Origin: Pseudomonadota bacterium
GTDB taxonomy: Bacteria > Pseudomonadota > Gammaproteobacteria > Burkholderiales > Sulfuriferulaceae
Direction: 5' to 3'
NCBI GenBank assembly: GCA_021794855.1
Contig: JAJYPZ010000003.1
Coordinates: 1-13,888, forward strand
Length of the DNA: 13,888 nt
Notes under the pieces: generated by a model
The model's input: only the letters and a program-made list of their open reading frames with translations
Told to the model about the DNA's origin: nothing
The model's database searches: none
Position numbers and translations under genes: made by a program
Shown: one piece after another, positions 6,189 to 13,798 of the stretch
How positions within the stretch are numbered: position 1 is the stretch's first letter
Layout: every line of letters begins with the position of its first letter

Positions 6189-6223
6189 ACCTGGTTTCAC
6201 TTTAGAAAATTCGGTGACATCCG

Positions 6224-7426
6224 ATGCCATTGGATGACAGGATATTATTACTCTGCCTTGTCATAGTTTCGGCTGCGATGGCGCTGAGCATTTATATCGT
6301 GTTGCAGCCCCGCGAACGTAACGGGTTAAGCAAGTGGGCGATTGCCTTAACTCTGGAATCTGCTGCATGGCTGTTATTTGCGATGCACGGCATTACATCG
6401 CTGACCGTCTCGGTCATATTCGCCAATTTTCTTCTATCCGCCGCGCAAGCGCTTAAGCTTGCGGCGATCTACGAATACAGGGGACTAAAACTGCCTCGAT
6501 GGCAATGGGTGTTACCGATATTCGGGAATCTTCTGGTTTTTATCGTTTTGCTTCATCGCCATCTTCACGAACAGATGATTGCCGGAAGTTTTATTTACTC
6601 GATACAGATGCTTTTGATACTCGTAGCGCTCGGTCGCGATACCGATTCCCGGGTCGGCCGGGCATGGAATTTACTGTTCAGTTCGACCTTGCTGATACTG
6701 ACCATCTATCTGCTTCGCGCATTCAACATATTGACCAGCCAGCAATTTTTTGCTTCGCTACCTATTTCAATCACTCCGCATTCGATACTGCTTATCGTTC
6801 TTTTGTCCGTAATCGGTTTATGCATTACCGAATCGATGGGTTTCGTCCTGATGATCAAACAGCGTTCCGACCGCGAGATACTCTCGCTGGCCATGACCGA
6901 CTCGCTGACCGGCATTTTTAACCGGCGCGCATTTATGGCCAACGCCGATAAAGAATGCTCCTCTGCGCAACGCAATGGATTGCCGCTGGCATTATTGATG
7001 ATAGACGTTGATCATTTCAAAAAAATCAACGATCGATACGGCCACCCGACCGGCGATGAGGTATTGGCAGAAATTGCCCGCATCCTCACTACGCGCTTGC
7101 GCAAGGAAGACACCATAGGACGCTACGGAGGAGAAGAGTTTTGCATCCTGCTACCGGGTACCGACGAAAATGGCGCTTTGGCGATAGGTGAAAACTTGAG
7201 GCAGGCAATTTCGGCAACACCTTTGACCAAAGGGAAAACGCCCATATTCGCTACCGTCAGCATAGGAATAACTGTGCAACCGCCTATCGACTCATTGGAT
7301 TCACCCGATTTTACAAAACTGCTCGCCGCCGCAGATACGGCGCTGTATCAAGCAAAAGGTGACGGTCGCAATCGAGTCGTGCTCGTCAACAGCTTACGCA
7401 CCAGACGATTTCAACCCGAGCTTTAA
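6224..7426 (+). CDS. Membrane-bound diguanylate cyclase (GGDEF domain)
   Basis: A 400-residue protein that should make cyclic di-GMP from two GTP. The N-terminal half (about residues 5-210) has roughly six hydrophobic segments, a membrane sensor-like region of unknown ligand. The GGDEF domain (about 221-390) is complete: SLAMTDSLTGIFNRRAF at the entry, metal-binding Asp in MIDVDHFKKIND (261-263), the GGEEF signature at 302-306 and, five residues before it, an intact RxxD inhibitory site (RKED, 293-296). This predicts an active enzyme with product feedback inhibition. There is no EAL domain. The ATG has only a modest ribosome site (GGTGACATCCG), in contrast to the leader ORF before it. It ends 13 bp from the convergent UbiA-type gene; no terminator fits in between. 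Confidence 0.95.
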   Translation: MPLDDRILLLCLVIVSAAMALSIYIVLQPRERNGLSKWAIALTLESAAWLLFAMHGITSLTVSVIFANFLLSAAQALKLAAIYEYRGLKLPRWQWVLPIFGNLLVFIVLLHRHLHEQMIAGSFIYSIQMLLILVALGRDTDSRVGRAWNLLFSSTLLILTIYLLRAFNILTSQQFFASLPISITPHSILLIVLLSVIGLCITESMGFVLMIKQRSDREILSLAMTDSLTGIFNRRAFMANADKECSSAQRNGLPLALLMIDVDHFKKINDRYGHPTGDEVLAEIARILTTRLRKEDTIGRYGGEEFCILLPGTDENGALAIGENLRQAISATPLTKGKTPIFATVSIGITVQPPIDSLDSPDFTKLLAAADTALYQAKGDGRNRVVLVNSLRTRRFQPEL

Positions 7427-7439
7427 TTTAACGACGAAC

Positions 7440-8312
7440 TTAATGTATCAGCCAGAACGTCGCGCATGCCCATAATATTACCGCTCCAAGCAAATGCGGA
7501 TCGCGCACCACATCGTGCGACGGATCGCCTCCGCCTCCTTGCCGGTGCAACAAATAAATATAGCGAAATACGCCGTACATTACGAACGGCACAGTATAAA
7601 TCAGGTTCGGAGTGCCATGCACTCGTATCGTATCCGAGCTCATCGTATACAGACTATAGCTCATGATCACGCCCGTTGCCGTAATCCCTATCATCTTGTC
7701 GAGCAGTACCGGACTATAATATGCCAGCACTTTACGATGAGCGGCCTTGTCCACCGTCAATTCGATCATCTCGGCCCGGCGTTTGGCAAAACCTAAAAAC
7801 AGCGTCACCATCAAGCCGCATAATAACAACCATTGCGACGGAGGTATGCCCACGCCCAGCGTCCCGGCCAGGATTCTCAGCATGAAACCGGCCGCGATAA
7901 TAAAAACATCGAGGATGACAATATGCTTCAAATACACCGAATATGCCAGATTCATTACCGCGTACGCCACAATGATAGCCAGAACCGCGTACGAGACCGA
8001 ACTTGCCAGACCGACAGCGCATACCGCGAGTATCAATGCGAACAATCCGGCAGTAGTCATTCTTATTTGCTGCGCCGCCAAAGGACGCAAGCATTTTACC
8101 GGATGCAGGCGGTCACGCTCGCAATCGGCCATATCGTTTACCACATAAATCGCACTGGAAATCAGCGAAAACGCTATTGCAGCGACTACCACGCGATACA
8201 CCAGATATTCGTCATGCCATGCGTGGCCGAAAATCAACCCGGTAAACACGAAACCGTTTTTCAGCCATTGGTGCGGTCGCATCAGCCGCCATAAATTCAG
8301 TATAACTTTCAT
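7440..8312 (-). CDS. UbiA-family prenyltransferase, probable polyprenyl-phosphate 5-phosphoribosyltransferase
   Basis: An integral membrane protein of 290 residues with about nine hydrophobic helices. The first Asp motif, ND..D...D in VVNDMADCERDRLHPVKCLRPLA (58-80), and the second motif YSVYLKHIVILDVF (124-137) are those of UbiA-type transferases. The HPxKxxRPLA extension and the late segment GGGGDPSHDVVRDPHL (259-274) match the Rv3806c-like branch, which transfers 5-phosphoribose from PRPP to polyprenyl phosphate, rather than ubiquinone or haem enzymes. With the DprE1/DprE2-like genes and the phosphatase on the same strand, this would be the first committed step of polyprenyl-phosphoryl-arabinose synthesis. 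The ATG at 8312 gives the typical MRPHQWLKN start near residue 11; a TTG at 8357 is an alternative. Last gene of the operon, 104 bp after the HAD gene. Confidence 0.88.
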   Translation of the reverse strand: MKVILNLWRLMRPHQWLKNGFVFTGLIFGHAWHDEYLVYRVVVAAIAFSLISSAIYVVNDMADCERDRLHPVKCLRPLAAQQIRMTTAGLFALILAVCAVGLASSVSYAVLAIIVAYAVMNLAYSVYLKHIVILDVFIIAAGFMLRILAGTLGVGIPPSQWLLLCGLMVTLFLGFAKRRAEMIELTVDKAAHRKVLAYYSPVLLDKMIGITATGVIMSYSLYTMSSDTIRVHGTPNLIYTVPFVMYGVFRYIYLLHRQGGGGDPSHDVVRDPHLLGAVILWACATFWLIH

Positions 8313-8416
8313 CGATTCGGGCTTTCTGTAAACAGCGTCTCCTTTCTCCCGCCGCAAAAAACGTTCAGAGAAAGCAGTCTGGAAAATTCAGGAATACGGA
8401 TCAAATAATCGCCTGA

Positions 8417-9025
8417 TCATGTTGCAGCCGGCATTTGTCTGTAAAAGGCATAATCCGCCCAGGCCAGCAATTCCCGATCGCCTTTGCTGTCGCCGTAGGC
8501 GTACAGTGTATACGTTTCGCGCGCCCCCAATATATCGTTCAGCCGGCGCACTTTTTCCGCGCCATAACAATTCCTGCCCAGCAATTCGCCGGTATACATT
8601 CCGTTATCGCTCGCCAGCCGAGAACCGACGACTTCGAGACCGCCGGTTGCTTCGGCCCACGGTCGCAGATAGCATTCCAGCGAGGCGCTGACGATTACGC
8701 AACGATGCCCCTGTTGCTGATGCCAGCGCAAGCGAGTCAAGGCAGCGGGGCGCACGAAGTGAGGCAATCTGGCCGCCGCAAAATCCCGCGCCATCCGATC
8801 CACATCGTCCACATCATTGCCGCGCAAAAACTGCGTCAGCAAGCGGTTTTTAACGGCGTGATTATTGATTATGCCAAGCAGATAGGCCAACAGACCGGGC
8901 GACAGCGTCAACATCTGCCGCAGATAACGCCCTCTGCCAGCCATCATTTGCAAAAACGGCAAGAACGTATCGCGTCGGGTAATGGTACCGTCAAAATCGA
9001 AAGCGGCTACGACATCCCGACTCAT
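8417..9025 (-). CDS. HAD-IB family phosphatase (SerB-like), probable phosphoribosyl-lipid phosphatase
   Basis: A 202-residue haloacid-dehalogenase-superfamily hydrolase of the IB (phosphoserine-phosphatase-like) type. All catalytic motifs are visible: DFDGT with the nucleophile Asp10 and Asp12, VSAS at 112-115, Lys158 and GDSKGD at 178-183. The hydrophobic cap region (LSPGLLAYLLGIINN, about 41-55) is usual for the subfamily. The ATG overlaps the TGA of the SDR gene (ATGA, 9022-9025), so the two are translationally coupled. By context the substrate should be polyprenyl-phosphoryl-5-phosphoribose, whose 5-phosphate must be removed before oxidation; mycobacteria are thought to use a PAP2-type protein (Rv3807c) for this. 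That substrate is inferred; the enzyme class is certain. Confidence 0.9.
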   Translation of the reverse strand: MSRDVVAAFDFDGTITRRDTFLPFLQMMAGRGRYLRQMLTLSPGLLAYLLGIINNHAVKNRLLTQFLRGNDVDDVDRMARDFAAARLPHFVRPAALTRLRWHQQQGHRCVIVSASLECYLRPWAEATGGLEVVGSRLASDNGMYTGELLGRNCYGAEKVRRLNDILGARETYTLYAYGDSKGDRELLAWADYAFYRQMPAAT

Positions 9026-9759
9026 AGCTTCAGCCGCTTGAATACCGCTTCCGGGATCAGCTTGATAACCAGCATAATATACCGCCAGAAACCCGGCACA
9101 TAAATCACGTCTGCAGATTTATGCAAGGCCGCGACGATCTGTTTGCCGACGTATTGCGGCGACGCCACCAGAAACAAACCCGGCATGCCGTAAGTCATCG
9201 CCGTGTCGACAAAGCCCGGTTTTACCGTAATGACGCGGACGCCGCTGCCGTACAGTCGATTGCGCAAACCTTGCAGATACAAGGCTAAACCGCCTTTTGC
9301 CGCGCCGTAGGTATAATTGCTCTGGCGGCCTCGGTCACCGGCTACGGAACCGATACCGATAATAAATCCCTGTTCACGCGCTTCGAGGTAATTGGCGCAA
9401 TGGCTTAGTATGGAAGCGGCTGCGGTAAAATTTACCAGAATTACCTCCGCTCCGGCATCAAAATCACGCGCTGCCTGCTGATCGCCCAGATAGCCCATCG
9501 CCAGCACGACACCGTCGATTTCTCCCATGCTGCTGATTGCCTGGGCAAAAAACCGGGCATGATCGCCCAGAGATTCTGCAGCAAATATTCCCCAGCCGGC
9601 CTTGATCCGATAGCGTATCGTCAAATCCGCAGCGATCCGCGTCAACTCTTCGGCATCGCGACCGGCGAGATACAAATCATGCCCCTGCTGCGCAAATTCG
9701 GCCGCGGTGGCCCGTGCAATCGCGGAGGTCGCACCGAGGATGAGCACAATCTTACGCAT
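9022..9759 (-). CDS. dprE2: SDR oxidoreductase, DprE2-like (2-keto-ribofuranosyl lipid reductase)
   Basis: A 245-residue short-chain dehydrogenase. The N-terminal Rossmann motif is LILGATSAIARATA (7-20), with Ile-Ala in place of the common Gly-x-Gly ending, as in other DprE2-type enzymes. The catalytic set is complete: Asn110, Ser138 in GIGSVAGDRG, Tyr151 and Lys155 (YGAAK), then the KPGFVDT loop (180-186). The C-terminal 30 residues are hydrophobic and basic, suiting membrane association. In mycobacteria DprE2 reduces the 2-keto intermediate made by DprE1 to decaprenyl-phosphoryl-arabinose with NAD(P)H. The ATG at 9759 overlaps the last codons of the DprE1-like gene; the frame extends to 9795 but MRKIVLILGA is the family start. 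SDR class is certain; DprE2 identity rests on its coupling to DprE1. Confidence 0.88.
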   Translation of the reverse strand: MRKIVLILGATSAIARATAAEFAQQGHDLYLAGRDAEELTRIAADLTIRYRIKAGWGIFAAESLGDHARFFAQAISSMGEIDGVVLAMGYLGDQQAARDFDAGAEVILVNFTAAASILSHCANYLEAREQGFIIGIGSVAGDRGRQSNYTYGAAKGGLALYLQGLRNRLYGSGVRVITVKPGFVDTAMTYGMPGLFLVASPQYVGKQIVAALHKSADVIYVPGFWRYIMLVIKLIPEAVFKRLKL

Positions 9760-11101
9760 CTCCCAACCCCAGGCGGCGCGACAGGCTGGATTCAAACCGA
9801 TGCGCGGGATCGACCGCCTGCTTTATCAGTTGCCAGTCCCGATAGCGCGGATACATGGCGCGAAACGTTTGCGCGGTCAGCACTGCATCCTTGGCAAGAT
9901 AAACCCGACCGCCGTGTTCGAGGACGATACGATCCAGCATCCGCAGCAAATCGAATACGCCGCGGTCGCGCACAGGAATATCCAGCGCCAGCGTATAGCC
10001 AGCCAGCGGAAACGAAAGCAGCGCAGAATTCTGGACGCCGAGCCGCTTCAATACTGCCAGGAACGAAGCCCGTCTGCTTTGCGACAAGGCCTGCAGCAAC
10101 GCGGTCACGGCGGTCAGCGCGCCCGCTTCGGGAACGACGCACTGATATTGCACAAAACCGCGTTTGCCGTACAGCCTGTTCCAGTCGGCAATACGGTCCA
10201 GCGGATAAAAATAATGCTGATAGTGAGCGAAATAAGGCTTGGTTTTACGTCCTTGCCGACGATAATATACGGCGTTGAATAGCTGTACCGTCACCGGATT
10301 CAACGCTGCCGCCGGTAAATCGAAAGGCACTGAACGGGTTCTTCCGGACACAGCGGCGACTGACAGGTCAGCAGGCAAATCTTCGCGGGCTGCGTGATGC
10401 CCCCGCATCAATACACTGCGACCCAGCTGTTTTCCGGCTGCCAGACAATCGATCCACGCTACGCTGTATTGATCGTCCAGGGCCGGATCGGCAAAGAGCG
10501 CAAACGTCTCCGCCAGATTTTTCGCGGCATGGTGCTGCACCTGCAAATAGCTGCTGCCTATGCGCCTCAGCTTCAGGCTGATTTCGCCGACTATCCCGGT
10601 CAGGCCCATTCCGCCTATGGTCGCCCAGAACAGGGCCTGATTTTTGGTAGCGGAACAAGTGACCCGGCTCTCATCTGCCAGTATCAATTCCAGTTCCAGA
10701 ATATGCTGGCCGAACGTGCCGTCGTGATGATGGTTTTTACCGTGCACGTCGGCGGCGACGCATCCGCCCAGCGACGCCCATTGCGTACCGGGTGTCACCG
10801 GCAGAAACCAGCCGTGCGGAGTTATCGCCGCCAGCACCTCGGCCAGCGTTACGCCGGCCTCGGCGCGTAAAATTCCGGCAACGGCATCGAAAACCAGCAA
10901 ACGATTGACGCGCTCGGTCAAAATGACGCGTTTACCGAGAGCGGCATCGCCGTAACTGCGTCCCTGTCCGCGGGCTATCTGCCGTTCGGCAGTAACCTTC
11001 ATATCCCGATAGCGTTCCGGCCGCACCGATTCGCATTGTTCTACCGGAAACCGGCCCCAGCCGGACAAGGCGCTGTTTAATACGCCTGATTGATTACCCA
11101 C
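9752..11101 (-). CDS. dprE1: FAD-dependent polyprenyl-phosphoryl-ribose 2-oxidase, DprE1-like
   Basis: A 449-residue vanillyl-alcohol-oxidase-type flavoprotein that follows mycobacterial DprE1 (461 residues) from end to end: SGWGRFP at 13-19, ARGQGRSYGD (43-52), PVTPGTQWASLGG (101-113), DVHGKNHHHDGTFG with the flavin-side His120 (118-131), FWATIGGMGLTGI, DWNRLYGKRGFVQYQ (306-320), VYLAKDA with the catalytic Lys404, and AMYPRYRDW. DprE1 oxidises the ribose C2 hydroxyl of the polyprenyl-phosphoryl sugar. The position of the benzothiazinone-reactive Cys387 is Ala372 (GYTLALDIP). The start is a GTG at 11101 without a clear ribosome site; a 5-codon ORF (ATG at 11111, ending TAA at 11094) overlaps it and may couple translation, or may mark a small indel near the true start. 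It is followed by the overlapping SDR gene. Confidence 0.93.
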   Translation of the reverse strand: MGNQSGVLNSALSGWGRFPVEQCESVRPERYRDMKVTAERQIARGQGRSYGDAALGKRVILTERVNRLLVFDAVAGILRAEAGVTLAEVLAAITPHGWFLPVTPGTQWASLGGCVAADVHGKNHHHDGTFGQHILELELILADESRVTCSATKNQALFWATIGGMGLTGIVGEISLKLRRIGSSYLQVQHHAAKNLAETFALFADPALDDQYSVAWIDCLAAGKQLGRSVLMRGHHAAREDLPADLSVAAVSGRTRSVPFDLPAAALNPVTVQLFNAVYYRRQGRKTKPYFAHYQHYFYPLDRIADWNRLYGKRGFVQYQCVVPEAGALTAVTALLQALSQSRRASFLAVLKRLGVQNSALLSFPLAGYTLALDIPVRDRGVFDLLRMLDRIVLEHGGRVYLAKDAVLTAQTFRAMYPRYRDWQLIKQAVDPAHRFESSLSRRLGLGDA

Positions 11102-11163
11102 GAGCGCTCATATTTTCTATTTTCATCATTCTAATCCATCAATTCGGCTTGCCAAGCCCGGAT

Positions 11164-12681
11164 TCAACGCGGACAACTCGCCGGGTAAAAATACTTGTCG
11201 CAGAAATAACAGGAAGCATGCGGCAAAAACGCCGGTATCCGATAATAACGGTCGCGGATTTGCGCCAGTATTCCGGCGCGGTATGCCGGATAATTAAAAT
11301 CGTAGCCTAAAGTCAAATACAGCCCGGCACCTCGCACGACCAGTTTGCGCACCTCGACTTTGGCAAAATATGGCGTGTATTTTTGCAGTACCGGTGGCGA
11401 TTTATCGATAGTCAGTATATTACGTCCCGCCATTTGCCGATAGTCGGTAATCATGTCGTCCTGCCGAGCATGTCGGGAACCGGCACCGAACACGAAAAAT
11501 TCCTTGCCGGAAAATCGTTTTTCCTCATGATAGGACAAAACCGCCGAAGAAGAATAACCGTCGGTCGCCATTAAAAAATCGGGCGCGTAAGGCTGCAGTT
11601 TCGTCAGGACATCGTCCGTATGCATCAGCAGCACATATCCGCCATACAATTTTCCATGCCCCCATAACGATGCCGGCGCAGCGAGCAAAGCCGCCACGAC
11701 CAGCAAATGCAGCGCGCTGAACCAGCCCATGAACCGGGCTGTTTTTATCAGTTGCGCGACCGACAGACGCTGCGCCAGCAGCAGATAAAGAAAAGGGTAA
11801 AAAGCCAGTACCCAATGCAGCCCTATCGTTTTTCTGAACGACAGCAGCAGAAAGAACAGCAGCGGCAATGCGAATACGCAGGCATACAGACGGAACGACA
11901 TATCGACAGGTGCTTTGACGGCGTTACGTTGCCGCCACCAGTAATAAATAATGGGCGGCGTTATCAGATAGAAGGTAGTGCCGACGTAGAGCAGCACGTT
12001 ATGCCAGGAAAAGCGGGCACCGGTATTGCGGTTGTACAGATTAAACAGAATATTGTCCCAGCAGTGCGTGTAATTCCAGTACACATTCACTGCGACAAAA
12101 GGCGCCGTCGCTGCAAGCATGATCGCAAAATTACCCCAGCGGCGCTTGCCTGACAAGGCGAACATGAAAAACGCCAGATACGCCAGTCCGAGCAGGACGG
12201 CGAAATATTTGGACAGGAATGCGAGCCCCATCCCGGCGCCCGCTAGCGCGTACCACCACCGGCTATCGCGTTCCAATGCTCGAACCAGCGCGTATACGGA
12301 CAGGAAAACAAACAGGATCAAAGGTGTATCGGTTGTTATCAATACGTCCAGAATATTGACCGGAGAGAGCAGAAATATGCCTGCCGCCCATGCCGCACGC
12401 TCCGTACCGTAAGGGACCAGCAAACGATAAATCAGCACGCCGATGAATGTCGAAAACAGGACTGCAGGCAGCCGCATCAGCAATTCGCCGTCGCCCAAGA
12501 AGCGAAGCAGATACAGCATCCAGCCGACCATGGGCGGATGATCGTAATAACCGAAATCCAGATGTTTCGCCCATACGATAAAATATGCTTCATCGCCGGA
12601 CATGGGAAGGAAATACGCCAGTACCAGCTTGATCAGCAAGGTAACGGCGAGAATACGTATAAAGGACTTGCTAGCGTTCAT
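11164..12681 (-). CDS. GT-C family glycosyltransferase (ArnT/PMT-like), candidate arabinofuranosyltransferase
   Basis: A 505-residue polytopic membrane protein of the PMT/ArnT (GT39/GT83-like) class, which use polyprenyl-phosphate sugars on the periplasmic side. Evidence: the Asp-Glu pair in the first extracytoplasmic loop (SGDEAYFIVWAKH, 28-40), YYDHPPMVGWM (45-55), LITTDTPL, the segment AFLSKYFAVLLGLAYL, and about ten to twelve hydrophobic helices up to about residue 350. A soluble C-terminal part follows (about 360-505), ending in a Cys-rich tail (CYFCDKYFYPASC). It is the first gene of the operon and lies 62 bp before the DprE1-like gene, so the natural donor is polyprenyl-phosphoryl-D-arabinofuranose. 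The acceptor cannot be read from sequence. ATG start with a weak ribosome site. Fold certain; sugar specificity inferred. Confidence 0.9.
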   Translation of the reverse strand: MNASKSFIRILAVTLLIKLVLAYFLPMSGDEAYFIVWAKHLDFGYYDHPPMVGWMLYLLRFLGDGELLMRLPAVLFSTFIGVLIYRLLVPYGTERAAWAAGIFLLSPVNILDVLITTDTPLILFVFLSVYALVRALERDSRWWYALAGAGMGLAFLSKYFAVLLGLAYLAFFMFALSGKRRWGNFAIMLAATAPFVAVNVYWNYTHCWDNILFNLYNRNTGARFSWHNVLLYVGTTFYLITPPIIYYWWRQRNAVKAPVDMSFRLYACVFALPLLFFLLLSFRKTIGLHWVLAFYPFLYLLLAQRLSVAQLIKTARFMGWFSALHLLVVAALLAAPASLWGHGKLYGGYVLLMHTDDVLTKLQPYAPDFLMATDGYSSSAVLSYHEEKRFSGKEFFVFGAGSRHARQDDMITDYRQMAGRNILTIDKSPPVLQKYTPYFAKVEVRKLVVRGAGLYLTLGYDFNYPAYRAGILAQIRDRYYRIPAFLPHASCYFCDKYFYPASCPR

Positions 12682-12825
12682 TAAGAGATCTTTGCACGGA
12701 ATAGCGCGGTTCAGAGCAGGCGCAAACGAAAATTTCGTCTAACCACGGGAATTGGCCTCAAGCCGGGCGCATTTGAGCATTTTTAAAAGGAATATGCACC
12801 ACCGCGGCAGTCGCGTCCGGTTCTC

Positions 12826-12835
12826 ATTATATAAT
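12826..12835. promoter_or_regulatory. Symmetric -10-like element between divergent operons
   Basis: ATTATATAAT is a perfect palindrome that contains TATAAT on the plus strand (12830-12835) and again on the minus strand (12831-12826). It is the only good -10 candidate in the 218-bp space between the glycosyltransferase operon and secB. Matching -35 boxes are weak on both sides (best is TAGAAC on the minus strand at a 17-bp spacing). Other promoters, such as TAGAAT at 12865-12870 for secB, are possible. Confidence 0.3.
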
Positions 12836-12899
12836 TTTACCTCAACCGGTTCTATCCATTCGGGTAGAATAAGCTTTTTAGCCAATTTACGGAGTCGTC

Positions 12900-13352
12900 A
12901 TGAGCGAACAGGAAGTTCAGGCAGTTTTTGCCATAGAAAAATTATACGTTAAAGATCTTTCGGTAGAAGTGCCGAACGCACCGCAAATTTTTCTGGAGCG
13001 CGAAACGCCGGAAATTGGCGTGCAGCTGACGACCTTAAGCAGTTCCATCGCCGACGATGTCTATGAAATCGTGCTGACGGCCACGATTACCGCCAAAACC
13101 GGCGAAACCACCATGTTTCTGGTCGAAGTCGCCCAAGCGGGCATTTTCCGCATCGCCCAAATCCCTTCCGATCAGCTCGAAGCGGTGCTTGGCATAGGTT
13201 GTCCCAACATCGTTTTTCCATACCTGCGCGAAACGGTTTCGGATCTGGTCAGTCGTGCCGGATTCCCTCCGGTCATCCTGAATCCGGTCAACTTCGAAGC
13301 GCTGTATTTACAACAGAAACAAAATTCCACTAACGGCACGACTACGCATTAA
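12900..13352 (+). CDS. secB: Protein-export chaperone SecB
   Basis: A 150-residue SecB. It holds secretory preproteins unfolded in the cytoplasm and passes them to SecA. Recognised from FAIEKLYVKDLSVEVPNAP (10-28), FLERETPEIGVQL, YEIVLTATITAKTGE, FLVEVAQAGIF, and the closely conserved GIGCPNIVFPYLRETVSDLV (98-117) with GFPPVILNPVNFEALY (121-136). The C-terminal tail is short and Gln/Asn/Thr-rich. Ribosome site CGGAG precedes the ATG. It is followed after 11 bp by an exported SH3-type protein and then gpsA; secB next to gpsA is common in Proteobacteria. Confidence 0.98.
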   Translation: MSEQEVQAVFAIEKLYVKDLSVEVPNAPQIFLERETPEIGVQLTTLSSSIADDVYEIVLTATITAKTGETTMFLVEVAQAGIFRIAQIPSDQLEAVLGIGCPNIVFPYLRETVSDLVSRAGFPPVILNPVNFEALYLQQKQNSTNGTTTH

Positions 13353-13363
13353 GTCCGATATAC

Positions 13364-13798
13364 ATGCTCCGCAACGCATTCATATTTTTGCTCCTGCTCA
13401 TTGCCATTCCTGCACTGGCGGCAGATTTTCGTTCCGCAACGGGACCGGCAACGATACTTTACGACGCGCCATCGACCGCAGCAAAACCGCTGTTTGTCAT
13501 TAATCGGGGCTATCCCCTGGAAGTCCTGGTCAATCTTGCCGGCTGGGCAAAGATCCGCGACAGCGGCGGCATCGTAGCGTGGGTACAGCAATCGCAACTT
13601 GGTACCGAACGAACGGTCGTAGTGCGCAGCGCATCCGACATCCTTGCGCAGCCGAAGGACCGCGCCGCGGTAACCGCGCATGTTGCAGCCGGGGTCATCC
13701 TGATCTGGCTGCAAACGCTACCGGGCAATTGGGTCGAGGTGCGCCTGCCGGATCAGAATACCGGCTACATCAAACTGGATAAGGTCTGGGGCGCATGA
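13364..13798 (+). CDS. Exported SH3-domain protein
   Basis: A 144-residue protein with a signal peptide ([19 protein letters not shown], cleavage near residue 19/20). The mature part appears to be two bacterial SH3-type beta-barrel units: about 22-80 ([43 protein letters not shown]) and about 86-143 ([15 protein letters not shown]...[26 protein letters not shown]). Such proteins are periplasmic and often bind peptidoglycan or protein partners. No catalytic domain is present. Its TGA overlaps the gpsA start (ATGA, 13795-13798), so it is co-translated with gpsA; SH3-like proteins in the secB-gpsA interval are seen in related genomes, as far as I recall. Role unknown. Confidence 0.88.
   Translation: MLRNAFIFLLLLIAIPALAADFRSATGPATILYDAPSTAAKPLFVINRGYPLEVLVNLAGWAKIRDSGGIVAWVQQSQLGTERTVVVRSASDILAQPKDRAAVTAHVAAGVILIWLQTLPGNWVEVRLPDQNTGYIKLDKVWGA

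Noticed and set aside
9559..10282. Two overlapping plus-strand frames opposite the dprE1/dprE2 junction
   Set aside because: Shadow frames with Arg/Gln-rich sequence; the minus-strand proteins are full-length and conserved.
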